A stretch of 64,000 bases of DNA from an uncultured Flammeovirgaceae bacterium (GCA_913052485.1 CAJXDN010000001.1:128444-192443); one strand, 5' to 3'. Shown: positions 44,415 through 54,035, counted from the first letter of the stretch. Translations and numbers: made by a program. Notes: a model not told the origin generated them from the sequence alone.

Positions 44415-45364
44415 TCTTTTTCAGATGATTTATTTAATCTATTATTCATAGTTTTTCCCATCATTTTATCGATAAAAAAGGAAGTTATAATTATATCTAT
44501 ACTCTTCATATTATCAAATTTATATAGAGAAGAATAAAGATTTCTACTTGCCTCATTTAAGGATGATTTTTTTGATAAAATAATTTGATTCTCCTCACTT
44601 ATATAATCATAGTATCTATCATAACATAATATACCAATTCTTTTATCCTTAAATTTATGATATAGAGTTTCTATATCACCAACATAAAGTTTTTTATCAG
44701 GGGCATAATGATTTATAAATGACCCTGGATAAACTTCTGAATCAGAATAAATTTTTATTTCTCCAATACATTGCATTATATCCTCATAAATTAAGCTACC
44801 TAATCTGTATATAATAGTCTTATCTTTCTTAAATCCAATTATTGTTGATTCGATACCTAATTCACAGTTGCCCCCATCTAATATATAATTTATACCTGAA
44901 TTAAAATTATTAAGGATATGATCAGTTTTTGTTGGTGATATATACCCAAACTTATTTGCACTTGGTGCTGCTATAGGGTATTCAAGATTCATTAGTAAAT
45001 CTAATGTTATCTTTTTTTTTGGAATTCTAAATCCCACGGTGCTAAGGTTAGCAGTTGTTATGTCGGGAATAATATTCTCTTTCTCAAAAATTAGAGTTAA
45101 TGGACCAGGCCAAAATTCTTCAGCCAATTTATATGCTGTTTTAGGAATATTTTTTACATACTTTTCCACTTGATCTATTGAGTAAGTATGACATATTAAA
45201 GGATCATTATTAGGTCTATTTTTAAGTGTGAATATTTTCTCAATGGTTTTAGAATTTAAAGCATTCCCACCTAACCCGTAAACTGTCTCTGTTGGTATAG
45301 CAACCAGTCCACCATCATCAAGTTGTATTTTTGCATATTTGATATCAGATCCTATTTTTATCAT
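44411..45364 (-). CDS. L-threonylcarbamoyladenylate synthase, Sua5 type
   Basis: A 317-residue protein. The YrdC domain (1-200) shows AIPTETVYGLGGNAL, KRPNNDPL-like LKNRPNNDPLICH, and APSANKFGYISPT; it makes threonylcarbamoyl-AMP, the first step of t6A at position 37 of ANN-decoding tRNAs. The C-terminal extension (from about 210, after PGSFINHYAPDKKLYVGD) is the Sua5 domain that closes over the active site and marks this as Sua5 rather than the short TsaC. It overlaps queA and pgk by 4 bases on each side, so tRNA modification is cotranscribed with a glycolytic gene. Confidence 0.93.
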   Translation of the reverse strand: MIKIGSDIKYAKIQLDDGGLVAIPTETVYGLGGNALNSKTIEKIFTLKNRPNNDPLICHTYSIDQVEKYVKNIPKTAYKLAEEFWPGPLTLIFEKENIIPDITTANLSTVGFRIPKKKITLDLLMNLEYPIAAPSANKFGYISPTKTDHILNNFNSGINYILDGGNCELGIESTIIGFKKDKTIIYRLGSLIYEDIMQCIGEIKIYSDSEVYPGSFINHYAPDKKLYVGDIETLYHKFKDKRIGILCYDRYYDYISEENQIILSKKSSLNEASRNLYSSLYKFDNMKSIDIIITSFFIDKMMGKTMNNRLNKSSEKE

Positions 45365-46515
45365 TTTTTATATAAAAGTGAGCTATCACCATAGCTCAAA
45401 AATCTATAGTTATTATCAAGAGCGAAATTATAAACTTTTCTCCAATCCTCACCGATAAAAGCAGCTATTAAAAGTATTAATGTTGATTTTGGATAATGGA
45501 AATTAGTTATTAGCTGATCACATAATTTGAACTCATACCCTGGTATTATGAATAAACTTGATTTAAAATTTATTTTTTCTATGTTACTATTTTTCATGAA
45601 TTCAAGTATGATTTTACATACTTCCCTCCTATTAAAATATTTTTCATCATTCTGGTAAGGATATTGTTCAATAAAATCAATGCTTTCCCCACTTGAAATT
45701 TTTACTGCTAAATAATATATAGACTCTAAAGTTCTCAAGCTTGTTGTTCCAACCGCAATTATATTTTTAGAGTTTTCAATACTTAAAATATTTTGTTTAG
45801 TTATAGATATAGACTCTGAGTGCATTTTATGATCTATTATATTTTTCTCTCTAATTGGTTTAAATGTTCCGATTCCGACATGAAGAGTTATATTTTCTAT
45901 TAAATGGCTCTTCTTTAATTTATCAATTAATTTTTCAGAAAAGTGCAAACCAGCAGTGGGGGAAGCTATGGAGCCATTTACTTTCGAGTATACAGTTTGA
46001 TAGTCATTATAATCATTATCAATTACATCTCTTTTGATGTAGGGAGGTAATGGGATTATTCCAAAAATTTCTAATATTTCATCCCAGCTTCTCTTACTAT
46101 TCCATCTAAAAAAAATTTTATTTTCTTTTTTTAGTGCCTCTAATTTTATGTTTTTTCTTGTTTGAGTTAAAATTTCTTCATTTTTCCATTTATTTCTATT
46201 GCCAATTAAACCTTCAATTTCAACATTATTTATATCTGATTTCTTAAAGTTTTTTGTTTTTATTACTAAAATTTCAATTTTGTTTTTATTTGAATTGATA
46301 AAATAGAATCTACTATTTATCACTCTTGTATTATTTAAAAAAATTGTTGAGTTATCAGGTATGTAGCTATCTAGATTAAGAAAATTAGAATTAAAAATTT
46401 TATCATTTTGATAAATTAATAATTTTGATTCATCTCTTTTCCCACGAGGATATTCAGAAATATATCTTTTGTTTAATTTATAATCAAAATCATTCAAATT
46501 AAGATTATTATCCAC
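45361..46515 (-). CDS. queA: S-adenosylmethionine:tRNA ribosyltransferase-isomerase
   Basis: A 384-residue enzyme, somewhat longer than the roughly 350 of E. coli QueA. It moves the ribosyl part of SAM onto preQ1 in tRNA to form epoxyqueuosine. Family stretches are IFLNNTRVINSRF, VYSKVNGSIASPTAGLHFSEKL, LHVGIGTFKPI and LITNFHYPKSTLILLIAAFIG. The segment between (WKNEEILTQTRKNIKLEALKK) is the inserted beta domain. Together with tgt in this window it shows that the organism makes queuosine-type tRNA. It follows ilvC by 11 bases and overlaps sua5 by 4. Confidence 0.95.
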   Translation of the reverse strand: MDNNLNLNDFDYKLNKRYISEYPRGKRDESKLLIYQNDKIFNSNFLNLDSYIPDNSTIFLNNTRVINSRFYFINSNKNKIEILVIKTKNFKKSDINNVEIEGLIGNRNKWKNEEILTQTRKNIKLEALKKENKIFFRWNSKRSWDEILEIFGIIPLPPYIKRDVIDNDYNDYQTVYSKVNGSIASPTAGLHFSEKLIDKLKKSHLIENITLHVGIGTFKPIREKNIIDHKMHSESISITKQNILSIENSKNIIAVGTTSLRTLESIYYLAVKISSGESIDFIEQYPYQNDEKYFNRREVCKIILEFMKNSNIEKINFKSSLFIIPGYEFKLCDQLITNFHYPKSTLILLIAAFIGEDWRKVYNFALDNNYRFLSYGDSSLLYKK

Positions 46516-46526
46516 TATATCATCGG

Positions 46527-47564
46527 TTATGGTCTAAGTTTTCTAACTGCTGATCCCGTCCTCCAAATTTCAGAGTCTTTTAGTTCATCCAGTTCCTTAT
46601 TTAATCCGTCTCTATAATTAGATTTTTTGTTAGCTTTTATTGTGATTCGTGCTTCTTCTCCGGACTCAACTGATTCATATAATTCTTCAAAGACAGGATA
46701 TACAGCATCTCTAAATTTTTTCCACCAATCTAATGCTCCTCTTTGTGCAGTTGTTGAGCAATTAGCATACATCCAATCCATACCATTCTCTGCAACTAAT
46801 GGGTATAGAGATTGTGTTGCTTCCTCAACTGTCTCATTAAATGCTTCAGATGGAGAGTGACCTTTTTTCCTCAATATTGCATATTGTGCTGAGAATAAAC
46901 CTTGTATAGCACCCATGAGAGTGCCTCTCTCACCAGTTAAGTCACTATAAACTTCTTTTTTAAATGTTGTTTCAAACAGATAACCGGATCCAACACCAAT
47001 CCCAAGAGCAATTACCCTATTTCTTGCATTTCCTGTATGGTCTTGGTGAATAGCAAAACTGGAATTTAAACCGTTTCCCTCTACAAATAATCTTCTTAGA
47101 CTTGTTCCAGAACCTTTTGGAGCTACTAATATAACATCAATATTTTTTGGTGGTATTATATTGGTTTGATCTTTGTAAGTAATTCCGAAACCATGTGAAA
47201 AATATAATGCTTTATTCTCTGTAAGGTGTTTTTTCACTGTTTCCCACATCTCTATTTGTCCTGCATCAGATAAGAGGTACTGAATTATAGTACCTTTTTT
47301 ACATGCTTCCTCTATTTCAAATAAGTCTTTTCCTTCTACCCAACCATCATCGATTGCCTTGTCCCAAGATTTAGAATTTTTTCTTTGTCCAATTATAACA
47401 TTGAAACCATTATCTTTTAGATTTAGTGATTGACCTGGACCTTGGACTCCGTATCCAATTATTGCAATTGTTTCATCTTTTAAAATCTCAAGTGCCTTAA
47501 CCAGAGGAAATTCATCCCTAGTTACTACCTCCTCTAGGGTACCTCCAAAATTTATTTTTGCCAT
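46527..47564 (-). CDS. ilvC: Ketol-acid reductoisomerase
   Basis: A 345-residue enzyme that isomerises and reduces acetolactate in valine and isoleucine synthesis with NADPH and Mg2+. The dinucleotide turn is IIGYGVQGPGQ and the specificity loop IIGQRKNSKSWDKA has the Arg and Ser that usually bind the NADPH phosphate. Metal ligands are expected in VYSDLTGERGTLMGAIQG, where Asp and the following Glu are present. GYGVQGPGQ in place of GYGSQGHAQ is the Bacteroidota style. It lies 4 bases behind ilvN and 11 ahead of queA. Confidence 0.95.
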   Translation of the reverse strand: MAKINFGGTLEEVVTRDEFPLVKALEILKDETIAIIGYGVQGPGQSLNLKDNGFNVIIGQRKNSKSWDKAIDDGWVEGKDLFEIEEACKKGTIIQYLLSDAGQIEMWETVKKHLTENKALYFSHGFGITYKDQTNIIPPKNIDVILVAPKGSGTSLRRLFVEGNGLNSSFAIHQDHTGNARNRVIALGIGVGSGYLFETTFKKEVYSDLTGERGTLMGAIQGLFSAQYAILRKKGHSPSEAFNETVEEATQSLYPLVAENGMDWMYANCSTTAQRGALDWWKKFRDAVYPVFEELYESVESGEEARITIKANKKSNYRDGLNKELDELKDSEIWRTGSAVRKLRP

Positions 47565-47568
47565 ATTA

Positions 47569-48162
47569 TTAAATATTTAATTTATTTGATTTTGTTTTTT
47601 CTAATGTCCTTAAAAAATTAATTGTTTTTCTTTTTTTCTTTGAAAGAGCTACTCTTCCTGACCTAGCAAATTCTAAAATTTCACCGAATTTTTTAAGTTC
47701 ATCATAAAGTTTTTGGGTTCCTGCTTTTGTACCTGTTTTTTGAATAATAGTATGGTCTTTTTCTATTTTTAAAATTTTTGCTCCATATTTTCTAATAATA
47801 ATTTTTTCAACAAGATCGCCTTTTAAAAAAATTTTAGTAGATAATTTATACAAAGCTATTTCTTGATAGTATATTTCATCTTCCTCATAAAGAAATGCTC
47901 CCAATACATCAATCAGTTTATTTATATGATTAACAACTTTTATAATTTTTTCTTTTGTAGAACTAACAACAATAGTAAATCTACTTACACCTTTCACTTC
48001 TGTTGTAGAAACATTTAAACTATCAATATTTATTTTTCTTCTATTGAGAATGATAGTTATAGAATTTAATAATCCTGCTTTATCTTCAGTTAGTACAGAT
48101 AGTGTGTATTCTTTAACTTTTTTATCTGGATCTTTTATCTGATATAGTCCTTTCTTTTTCAT
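47569..48162 (-). CDS. ilvN: Acetolactate synthase small (regulatory) subunit
   Basis: A 197-residue regulatory subunit. An N-terminal ACT domain (YTLSVLTEDKAGLLNSITII, about 18-90) binds valine for feedback inhibition, followed by the second small-subunit domain (REIALYKLSTK-like YQEIALYKLSTKI to SGRVAL). The C-terminus has a Lys-rich tail (KKKRKTINFLRTLEKTKSNK) longer than usual. It overlaps the catalytic subunit gene by 4 bases, consistent with equimolar synthesis. Confidence 0.93.
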   Translation of the reverse strand: MKKKGLYQIKDPDKKVKEYTLSVLTEDKAGLLNSITIILNRRKINIDSLNVSTTEVKGVSRFTIVVSSTKEKIIKVVNHINKLIDVLGAFLYEEDEIYYQEIALYKLSTKIFLKGDLVEKIIIRKYGAKILKIEKDHTIIQKTGTKAGTQKLYDELKKFGEILEFARSGRVALSKKKRKTINFLRTLEKTKSNKLNI

Positions 48163-49847
48163 TCTAGTCTGATATTAGATACTGATTCACCTGATGGCAC
48201 CATGGGAAAGACGTTTTCTTCTTTTTCAACTACTACATTTAATAAATAAGAACCATCGTAATTTATAAATTCTTTTAAACATTTATCAAGATCATTTTTA
48301 TTTTCAACTTTATTATTTTTTATACCATAACCATCAGCTATAATATTAAAATTAGGATTTTTCATTTCAGTAAACGAGTATCTATTATCGAAAAATAGTT
48401 CTTGCCATTGTCGAACCATACCTAAAAAGTTATTATTTAGTATTAAGATTTTAACTTTTATATTGTACTGCGATATGGTAGCAAGTTCTTGAATTGTCAT
48501 CTGGATTCCTCCATCACCGATTATAGCTATAACTTCTCTTTTCGGTTGGCCTATTTTTGCTCCAAGTGATGCAGGTAATGCAAAACCCATTGTACCCAGT
48601 CCTCCAGATGTTATATTACTATTACTCTCACTAAATTTGTAATATCTTGAAGTAACCATCTGATTCTGTCCGACATCAGTAACTACGATAGACTTTCCTT
48701 TTGTTAAATTTGAAATTCTATTTATTACGTCAGCCATTAATATTTTATCTTCAACTACATTAATTTCTTTATCTATAATCTTTTCATATTCGACTTTATC
48801 ACATGTACGAAATTCATTTATCCAATTTTCATGGTGATTTTTTTTAAGGTGAGGTATTAAATTTAATATTGCTTCCTTTGCATCTGCATTAATAGCTACA
48901 TCTGTTTTTATTATTTTATCAATTTCAGATGGATCAATTTCAATATGGATAACTTTAGCATTTATTCCATATTTCGTTGTATCTCCTGTTACCCTATCAT
49001 CAAATCTCATACCGATCGCAATTAATAAATCAGCTTCATTGGTTTTGAGATTTGGTCCATAGTTACCGTGCATTCCAAGGTAGCCAACATAATTTTTATG
49101 GTGACAACTTATTGCCGAAAGGCCCAGTAGAGTAGATGCTACCGGTATACCTGTTTTTTCAGATAATTGTAGTAATTCATTTTCAGCTTTAGATAATAAA
49201 ATACCCTGACCAACTAAAATTAGAGGTTTTTTTGAATTATTAATAATTTTTGCTGCTTCCTTAATTTTAGTTTTTTTAATTATTGGGTATGGATGATAGC
49301 TTCTTATTTTATCACATTTTTTATAATTAAAACTAACATTTGAAAATTGAGCGTCTTTAGTTATGTCAATTAGAACAGGCCCCGGTCTCCCTGATTTTGC
49401 AATATAAAAAGCTCTCGAGATAATATCCGCAATTTCATTCGCATTTGTTATTTGATAATTCCACTTTGTTACAGGCATTGATATTCCAATTACATCCGAT
49501 TCTTGGAATGCATCCGTTCCTAGAAGTTGAGATGGAACCTGACCGGTAATACATACAAGGGGAGTAGAGTCAATTTGAGCATCTGCAATGCCAGTGATTA
49601 AATTAGTTGCACCAGGCCCTGATGTAGCAAAACATACGCCTACTTTTCCTGAAACTCGAGAGTATCCTTGTGCCGCATGAATTGCACCTTGTTCATGTCT
49701 TGTAAGTATATGTTTAATTTTATCCAGATAGGAATATAAAGAATCGTAAATTGGCATTATTGCACCTCCAGGATATCCAAAAATTGTATTGACGTCTTCC
49801 TCAATTAATGATTTAATTAATGCTTCAGATCCTGTTATTTCTTTCAT
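48159..49847 (-). CDS. ilvB: Acetolactate synthase large (catalytic) subunit
   Basis: A 562-residue thiamine diphosphate enzyme that joins two pyruvates, or pyruvate and 2-oxobutyrate. IFGYPGGAIMPIYDSL and the catalytic Glu of RHEQGAIHAAQGYSR lie at the N-terminus; the central FAD region shows GMRFDDRVTGD; the ThDP motif is IGDGGIQMTIQEL followed by NNNFLGMVRQWQELFF. All are intact. ilvD ends 3 bases upstream. No FAD-independent features are seen. Confidence 0.96.
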   Translation of the reverse strand: MKEITGSEALIKSLIEEDVNTIFGYPGGAIMPIYDSLYSYLDKIKHILTRHEQGAIHAAQGYSRVSGKVGVCFATSGPGATNLITGIADAQIDSTPLVCITGQVPSQLLGTDAFQESDVIGISMPVTKWNYQITNANEIADIISRAFYIAKSGRPGPVLIDITKDAQFSNVSFNYKKCDKIRSYHPYPIIKKTKIKEAAKIINNSKKPLILVGQGILLSKAENELLQLSEKTGIPVASTLLGLSAISCHHKNYVGYLGMHGNYGPNLKTNEADLLIAIGMRFDDRVTGDTTKYGINAKVIHIEIDPSEIDKIIKTDVAINADAKEAILNLIPHLKKNHHENWINEFRTCDKVEYEKIIDKEINVVEDKILMADVINRISNLTKGKSIVVTDVGQNQMVTSRYYKFSESNSNITSGGLGTMGFALPASLGAKIGQPKREVIAIIGDGGIQMTIQELATISQYNIKVKILILNNNFLGMVRQWQELFFDNRYSFTEMKNPNFNIIADGYGIKNNKVENKNDLDKCLKEFINYDGSYLLNVVVEKEENVFPMVPSGESVSNIRLE

Positions 49848-49850
49848 GAT

Positions 49851-51515
49851 TTAATCTGTGATGCACCCTTTGGATGCTGATGAGACAGAGTTTATATATT
49901 TTTTCACAACTCCTTTATAATTATTTTCTTGTTGTAATTTTATTTTTTTTATTCTTATATCAAACTCTTTCTTGTCAATTTTGAGATCGATTTTATTGTT
50001 TAAAGCATCTATTATGATCTTATCTCCATTTTTAATAATATTAATGGGCCCCCCATCGTATGCTTCTGGGGAGATATGTCCGACTACAAAGCCATGTGAT
50101 CCACCTGAAAACCTTCCATCAGTTATCAGAGCAACATCTTTTCCTAAACCTGATCCAATCACTGCACTTGTAGGTTTTAACATTTCGGGCATGCCTGGAC
50201 CACCCTTTGGTCCAGAATTTTTAATAACAATAACATCTCCTTTTTCAACTTCATTTTCAATTCCTTTTATTGCCTCAAATTCATTATTGTATACTTTAGC
50301 TACTCCCTCAAATACTTCTCCCTCCTTACCTGTTATCTTAGCTACCGCTCCTTCAGGTGCTATATTTCCATAAAGAACCTGAATATGTCCTGTTTTTTTT
50401 ATTGGATAATTAAAGGGTTTAATTATTTTTTTATCAACTGAAATATTTACTCCCTCAAGATTTTCTTTAATAGTTTTACCTGTTACTGTCAGACAGTCAC
50501 CGTGAAGATATCCATTCTCTAACATATATTTCATAAGAACAGGCGTACCTCCCATTTTATGAAGATCTTCCATCAGAAAGTCACCACTTGGTTTAAGATT
50601 TGATATAAATGGTGTTTTGTCACTGAATTTTTGAAAATCATTTAAACTTACATCTACTCCGACAGAATTTGCCATTGCGATGATATGTAAAACAGCATTT
50701 GTAGATCCCCCTAGAGCCATTATAATTGATAGAGAATTTTCAAAAGCTTTTCTAGTCATTATATCTTTTGGTTTTATATCTTCTTTTAAAAGTTTGTACA
50801 TATATTTTTTAATATTTTTTGTCTCTAAATTTTTTTCATGACTTTCTGCCGGGTTTGATGAGCTGTATGGTAGGCTCATACCGAGAGCCTCTATCGCCGA
50901 TGACATTGTGTTTGCTGTGTACATTCCTCCACAAGCCCCAGGTCCTGGTATACTATTTTTTATAATGCCTTTATAGTCTTTTTCGCTAATTTCTCCCTTT
51001 ATCTTTTTACCGTAAGCCTCAAAAGCTGAAACAATATTTAAACTTTGATTTTTATATTTTCCCGATTTAATAGTTCCACCATAAACTAAAATTGATGGTC
51101 TATTTAGTCTACCCATTGCAATTATAGCACCTGGCATATTTTTATCGCATCCAACTACAGAAATTAATCCATCATAAAATTGTGCATTAACTATAGTCTC
51201 TATTGAGTCAGCAATAACTTCTCTTGAAATTAGAGAGTATGTCATACCAGAGGTGCCGTTTGTAATTCCGTCGCTAACCCCGATTGTATTAAATATTAAT
51301 CCAATCATTTTATCTGAAGATACATTGTCTTTTATTTGTTTTGCAAGCTTATTGAGATGCATATTACATGGATTTCCTTCAAATCCAGTACTTGCAATTC
51401 CTACTTGGGCTTTATTTAAATCTCCTTCTTTAAGCCCAATGCCATATAACATAGCTTGAGCTGCAGGTAGTGACTCATCCTGTGTTATATTTTTACTGTA
51501 TTTATTTAATTTCAT
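49851..51515 (-). CDS. ilvD: Dihydroxy-acid dehydratase
   Basis: A protein of about 554 residues that dehydrates dihydroxy-acids to the keto acids of valine and isoleucine. The three cluster cysteines are visible in [19 protein letters not shown] and [16 protein letters not shown]; the C-terminal [19 protein letters not shown] is also typical. ATG 51515 is chosen: an in-frame ATG 15 bases earlier lies in the right part of a hairpin and would add MDFFV. The leader hairpin with U-run ends 3 bases before ATG 51515 (see the separate entry). It is the first gene of the ilvDBNC-queA-sua5-pgk run. Confidence 0.95.
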   Translation of the reverse strand: MKLNKYSKNITQDESLPAAQAMLYGIGLKEGDLNKAQVGIASTGFEGNPCNMHLNKLAKQIKDNVSSDKMIGLIFNTIGVSDGITNGTSGMTYSLISREVIADSIETIVNAQFYDGLISVVGCDKNMPGAIIAMGRLNRPSILVYGGTIKSGKYKNQSLNIVSAFEAYGKKIKGEISEKDYKGIIKNSIPGPGACGGMYTANTMSSAIEALGMSLPYSSSNPAESHEKNLETKNIKKYMYKLLKEDIKPKDIMTRKAFENSLSIIMALGGSTNAVLHIIAMANSVGVDVSLNDFQKFSDKTPFISNLKPSGDFLMEDLHKMGGTPVLMKYMLENGYLHGDCLTVTGKTIKENLEGVNISVDKKIIKPFNYPIKKTGHIQVLYGNIAPEGAVAKITGKEGEVFEGVAKVYNNEFEAIKGIENEVEKGDVIVIKNSGPKGGPGMPEMLKPTSAVIGSGLGKDVALITDGRFSGGSHGFVVGHISPEAYDGGPINIIKNGDKIIIDALNNKIDLKIDKKEFDIRIKKIKLQQENNYKGVVKKYINSVSSASKGCITD

Positions 51516-51518
51516 AAC

Positions 51519-51545
51519 AAAAAAATCCATTCTTTTAAGAATGGA
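51519..51545 (-). promoter_or_regulatory. Attenuator-like hairpin and U-run before ilvD
   Basis: Read on the minus strand, TCCATTCTT pairs with AAGAATGGA as a 9-base perfect inverted repeat (51526-51545), followed at once by seven T residues (51525-51519), G, TT and the ilvD ATG. This is the form of an intrinsic terminator placed in the leader of a biosynthetic operon. Just upstream, AATAACTAT and ATAGTTATT (51564-51572 and 51590-51598) form another inverted repeat that overlaps a shorter AACTA/TAGTT hairpin. No Ile/Val/Leu-rich leader peptide is found. It could also be only a start-codon hairpin. Confidence 0.45.
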
Positions 51546-51619
51546 ATTAAGAAATTTTTTTTAAATAACTATATTAGTTAATTATAAAAATAGTTATTAA
51601 TGTTTTTATATTAAAAGTA

Positions 51620-52846
51620 ATGATAACAAATGATGCTGTAATTTTTGGTTTTTTAATAACTATTCTTGGTATAGTTTTTTATACTTCTAATTTAAATTCT
51701 AAATTTTGGAAAAGTTTTTATACTGTTTTTCCAGTTATCCTTGTTTGCTACTTTTTTCCTTCTTTTCTTAATTCAACAGGTATAATTGATTCCTCTGAAT
51801 CAAGCTTATATTTTGTTGCATCAAGATATCTTCTCCCATGTTCTCTTGTATTACTGACACTTAGTGTTGATTTAAGAGAGATATTAAAATTAGGACCAAA
51901 AGCATTAATAATGTTTTTGACTGGAACTGTTGGAATATTATTTGGAGGGCCATTTGCATTGTTAATAATTATAAATTTTTTTCCTGACCTTATAAATTTT
52001 GATTTCTCAGAATTAGGTAGAGGAATGACAACTATTGCCGGTAGTTGGATAGGTGGGGGAGCTAATCAAGCAGCAATGATGGAAGTTTTTGAGGTTGATT
52101 CTGAATTGTTTTCAAAAATGGTAGCTGTAGATATTATTTGTGCAAATGTTTTGCTAGCATTTCTATTAGTTGGTGTCAATAAGAGCAAAAAAATAGATAA
52201 AAAATTAAGCGCAGATAGTTCTGCTATTGAGGATATAAAAAAAAGGATTGAAAATTACAACCAAAGTATAACCAAGATTCCAGAGTTAAAGGATCTTATA
52301 TTTATTTTATCAATAGGTTTTGGGGTTACTGGATTTTCTCATTTACTTTCAGATATAACTTCTGAAGTTATATTAATAAATTTTTCATATTTAGAAAAGT
52401 ATAGTCTTACTTCAAATTTTTTCTGGTTAGTTATTTTCTCAACATCTATAGGTGTAGCCTTATCTTTTACCAGATTGAGGAAGCTTGAAGGGTCAGGGTC
52501 ATCAAAAATTGGGGGTATATTCATCTATGTTCTTGTTCTTACAATTGGTTTGAAAATGGATCTATTAGCAATTTTTCAAAACCCTGGATTATTTCTTCTT
52601 GGTTTTATCTGGATCAGCTTCCATGTAGTCCTATTAATTGTTGTTGCAAAATTGATAAAGGCTCCATTCTTTTTTGTTGCTGTTGGGAGTCAGGCTAATG
52701 TTGGTGGTGCTGCTTCAGCACCTGTGGTCGCTGCTGCTTTTCATCCATCTCTAGCTGCAGTTGGAGTACTTCTTGCAGTTTTAGGATATGCCGTAGGTAC
52801 ATACGCTGCCTATGTATGTGGATTAATTATGCAAAATTTAGTTTAA
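51620..52846 (+). CDS. DUF819 family membrane protein
   Basis: A 408-residue protein with about eleven hydrophobic helices. The DUF819 (YjcL-like) pattern is clear: YLLPCSLVLLTLSVDLREILKLGPKAL, the Gly-rich GSWIGGGANQAAMMEVF and the C-terminal SQANVGGAASAPVVAAAFHPSLA. The repeated GGGAN/VGGAAS elements resemble inverted-repeat secondary transporters, so a carrier role is likely though no substrate is known. It is divergent from ilvD with a 104-base gap that holds the ilv leader elements, and convergent with the gene on its right, overlapping it by 9 bases. Confidence 0.85.
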   Translation: MITNDAVIFGFLITILGIVFYTSNLNSKFWKSFYTVFPVILVCYFFPSFLNSTGIIDSSESSLYFVASRYLLPCSLVLLTLSVDLREILKLGPKALIMFLTGTVGILFGGPFALLIIINFFPDLINFDFSELGRGMTTIAGSWIGGGANQAAMMEVFEVDSELFSKMVAVDIICANVLLAFLLVGVNKSKKIDKKLSADSSAIEDIKKRIENYNQSITKIPELKDLIFILSIGFGVTGFSHLLSDITSEVILINFSYLEKYSLTSNFFWLVIFSTSIGVALSFTRLRKLEGSGSSKIGGIFIYVLVLTIGLKMDLLAIFQNPGLFLLGFIWISFHVVLLIVVAKLIKAPFFFVAVGSQANVGGAASAPVVAAAFHPSLAAVGVLLAVLGYAVGTYAAYVCGLIMQNLV

Positions 52847-53383
52847 TTTAGGTTTAAGTTCACCTCTTAAAAATAAGTTATATTCATCACATGTTAGATA
52901 TCCCTTATTATCACTAAATGGACAAGTTTTATATATTTTTTGGACCTCGGTTTCTATAATCATTACAGAACTCCCATCACATATTGGACATATCTTCCTA
53001 TCTTCTCTACAACTGACATAATTATATGAAAATAGTTCGATATATACGTTTTCTAAATCCCTCTCTGATTCTAATAATAATTTAGTATTTGAAAGCTCAA
53101 GAAATTTAATAGTTTCATCAGAAAAAATTCCTGCTTCTCCTTTTAATTCAAGATACTTATTTAACCAATTTACAGACTGATTATATTGTTTTAGAAAATA
53201 TGAATTTTTACCAAACAGAAAGGTGATTTCAGAGTTTATTTTATTTTCATCTAAAATTATTTTTTTTAGTATTGAATCGGCCTCTTCATATTCTCTGTCA
53301 AGGATTAATTCTTCAATATATTTTATGTTCTGAGCATTACATATTGTTGTAAATATTAAAAAAAATATTAATAATTTTTTCAA
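52838..53383 (-). CDS. Exported TPR-like protein with Cys-rich, zinc-ribbon-like C-terminus
   Basis: A 181-residue protein with a signal peptide (LLIFFLIFTTICNAQ). Residues 22-110 look like tetratricopeptide helices (YEEADSILKKIILDE, FGKNSYFLKQYNQSVNWLNKYLEL). The C-terminal 60 residues hold five cysteines: Cys125, CPICDG (132-137), Cys154 in KTCPFSDNKGY and Cys165. This recalls a reduced DnaJ-type CxxCxG zinc ribbon. I do not recognise the whole as a named family. The unknown gene at 53390-53890 lies 6 bases upstream on the same strand, so the two are cotranscribed. Function unknown. Confidence 0.65.
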   Translation of the reverse strand: MKKLLIFFLIFTTICNAQNIKYIEELILDREYEEADSILKKIILDENKINSEITFLFGKNSYFLKQYNQSVNWLNKYLELKGEAGIFSDETIKFLELSNTKLLLESERDLENVYIELFSYNYVSCREDRKICPICDGSSVMIIETEVQKIYKTCPFSDNKGYLTCDEYNLFLRGELKPKLN

Positions 53384-53389
53384 GGAAAT

Positions 53390-53890
53390 TTATTTTGAGT
53401 AATTAATTACTCCTTTTCTTTTAAATACTTGTGCATTGAAATTTTTTCTAATATAACTAGATAATTTATATTGATTTGAAAGGATTCTATTTTCACCTAA
53501 ATTAAAAACTGTAACTGAAAGTATCATCTTAAGAATAGAAATATTATTAATTAACTTCTCTGTTTCATCAGCAAAAAATGATCTCCATCTATCTCTGTAA
53601 TGATCTTCATGACTACTACCATCCCAAAGAAACCTTAATTGTGTCTCGCCGTGATTGAATCTATATATTGCAGATAATTTCCGATAGAAAAAATTTAGAT
53701 TTTTAAAATCTTTAATTTTATTTTTCCTTAAATATTTTGATATAGAGTCGTTGAGCTTAAGAGAGTTTGATTTTTGCTCATATAAATTAACAGATTTCCT
53801 TATTAAATTTATCAAAAATTCTTTGCGACATTCGTTCTGAACGTTTTTTAAGATATAATTTTTATCATTTTGAAATTGCTTTTCTGCCAT
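53390..53890 (-). CDS. Hypothetical protein, 166 aa
   Basis: A basic, mostly helical protein with no signal peptide or membrane helix. ATG 53890 is preferred over TTG 53896. A striking central segment reads FLWDGSSHEDHYRDRWRSFF, rich in His, Asp, Arg and Trp, and could be a functional site; the rest has long amphipathic helices (KEFLINLIRKSVNLYEQKSNSL). I do not recognise a family. A TAAATTTG box (53901-53894) ends 3 bases before the ATG; if used as a -7 element the transcript would be leaderless. It is followed after 6 bases by the Cys-rich TPR-like gene. Confidence 0.6.
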   Translation of the reverse strand: MAEKQFQNDKNYILKNVQNECRKEFLINLIRKSVNLYEQKSNSLKLNDSISKYLRKNKIKDFKNLNFFYRKLSAIYRFNHGETQLRFLWDGSSHEDHYRDRWRSFFADETEKLINNISILKMILSVTVFNLGENRILSNQYKLSSYIRKNFNAQVFKRKGVINYSK

Positions 53891-54035
53891 ACTCAAATTT
53901 ATGAAAAAAATTATTAAATTAGCGATGTTAAAATACTTGAATTATATATTGTGTTTTACATTTTATAGATGTTAGAACTACTTAATACTAATTAGGTATT
54001 TTTATTACTATTAATTATAACTTTTTACTTTAAAT

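Noticed and set aside
49972-50373. Plus-strand open frame of 133 codons within ilvD
   Set aside because: ilvD is unambiguous on the minus strand; the frame has no start context or recognisable protein features.
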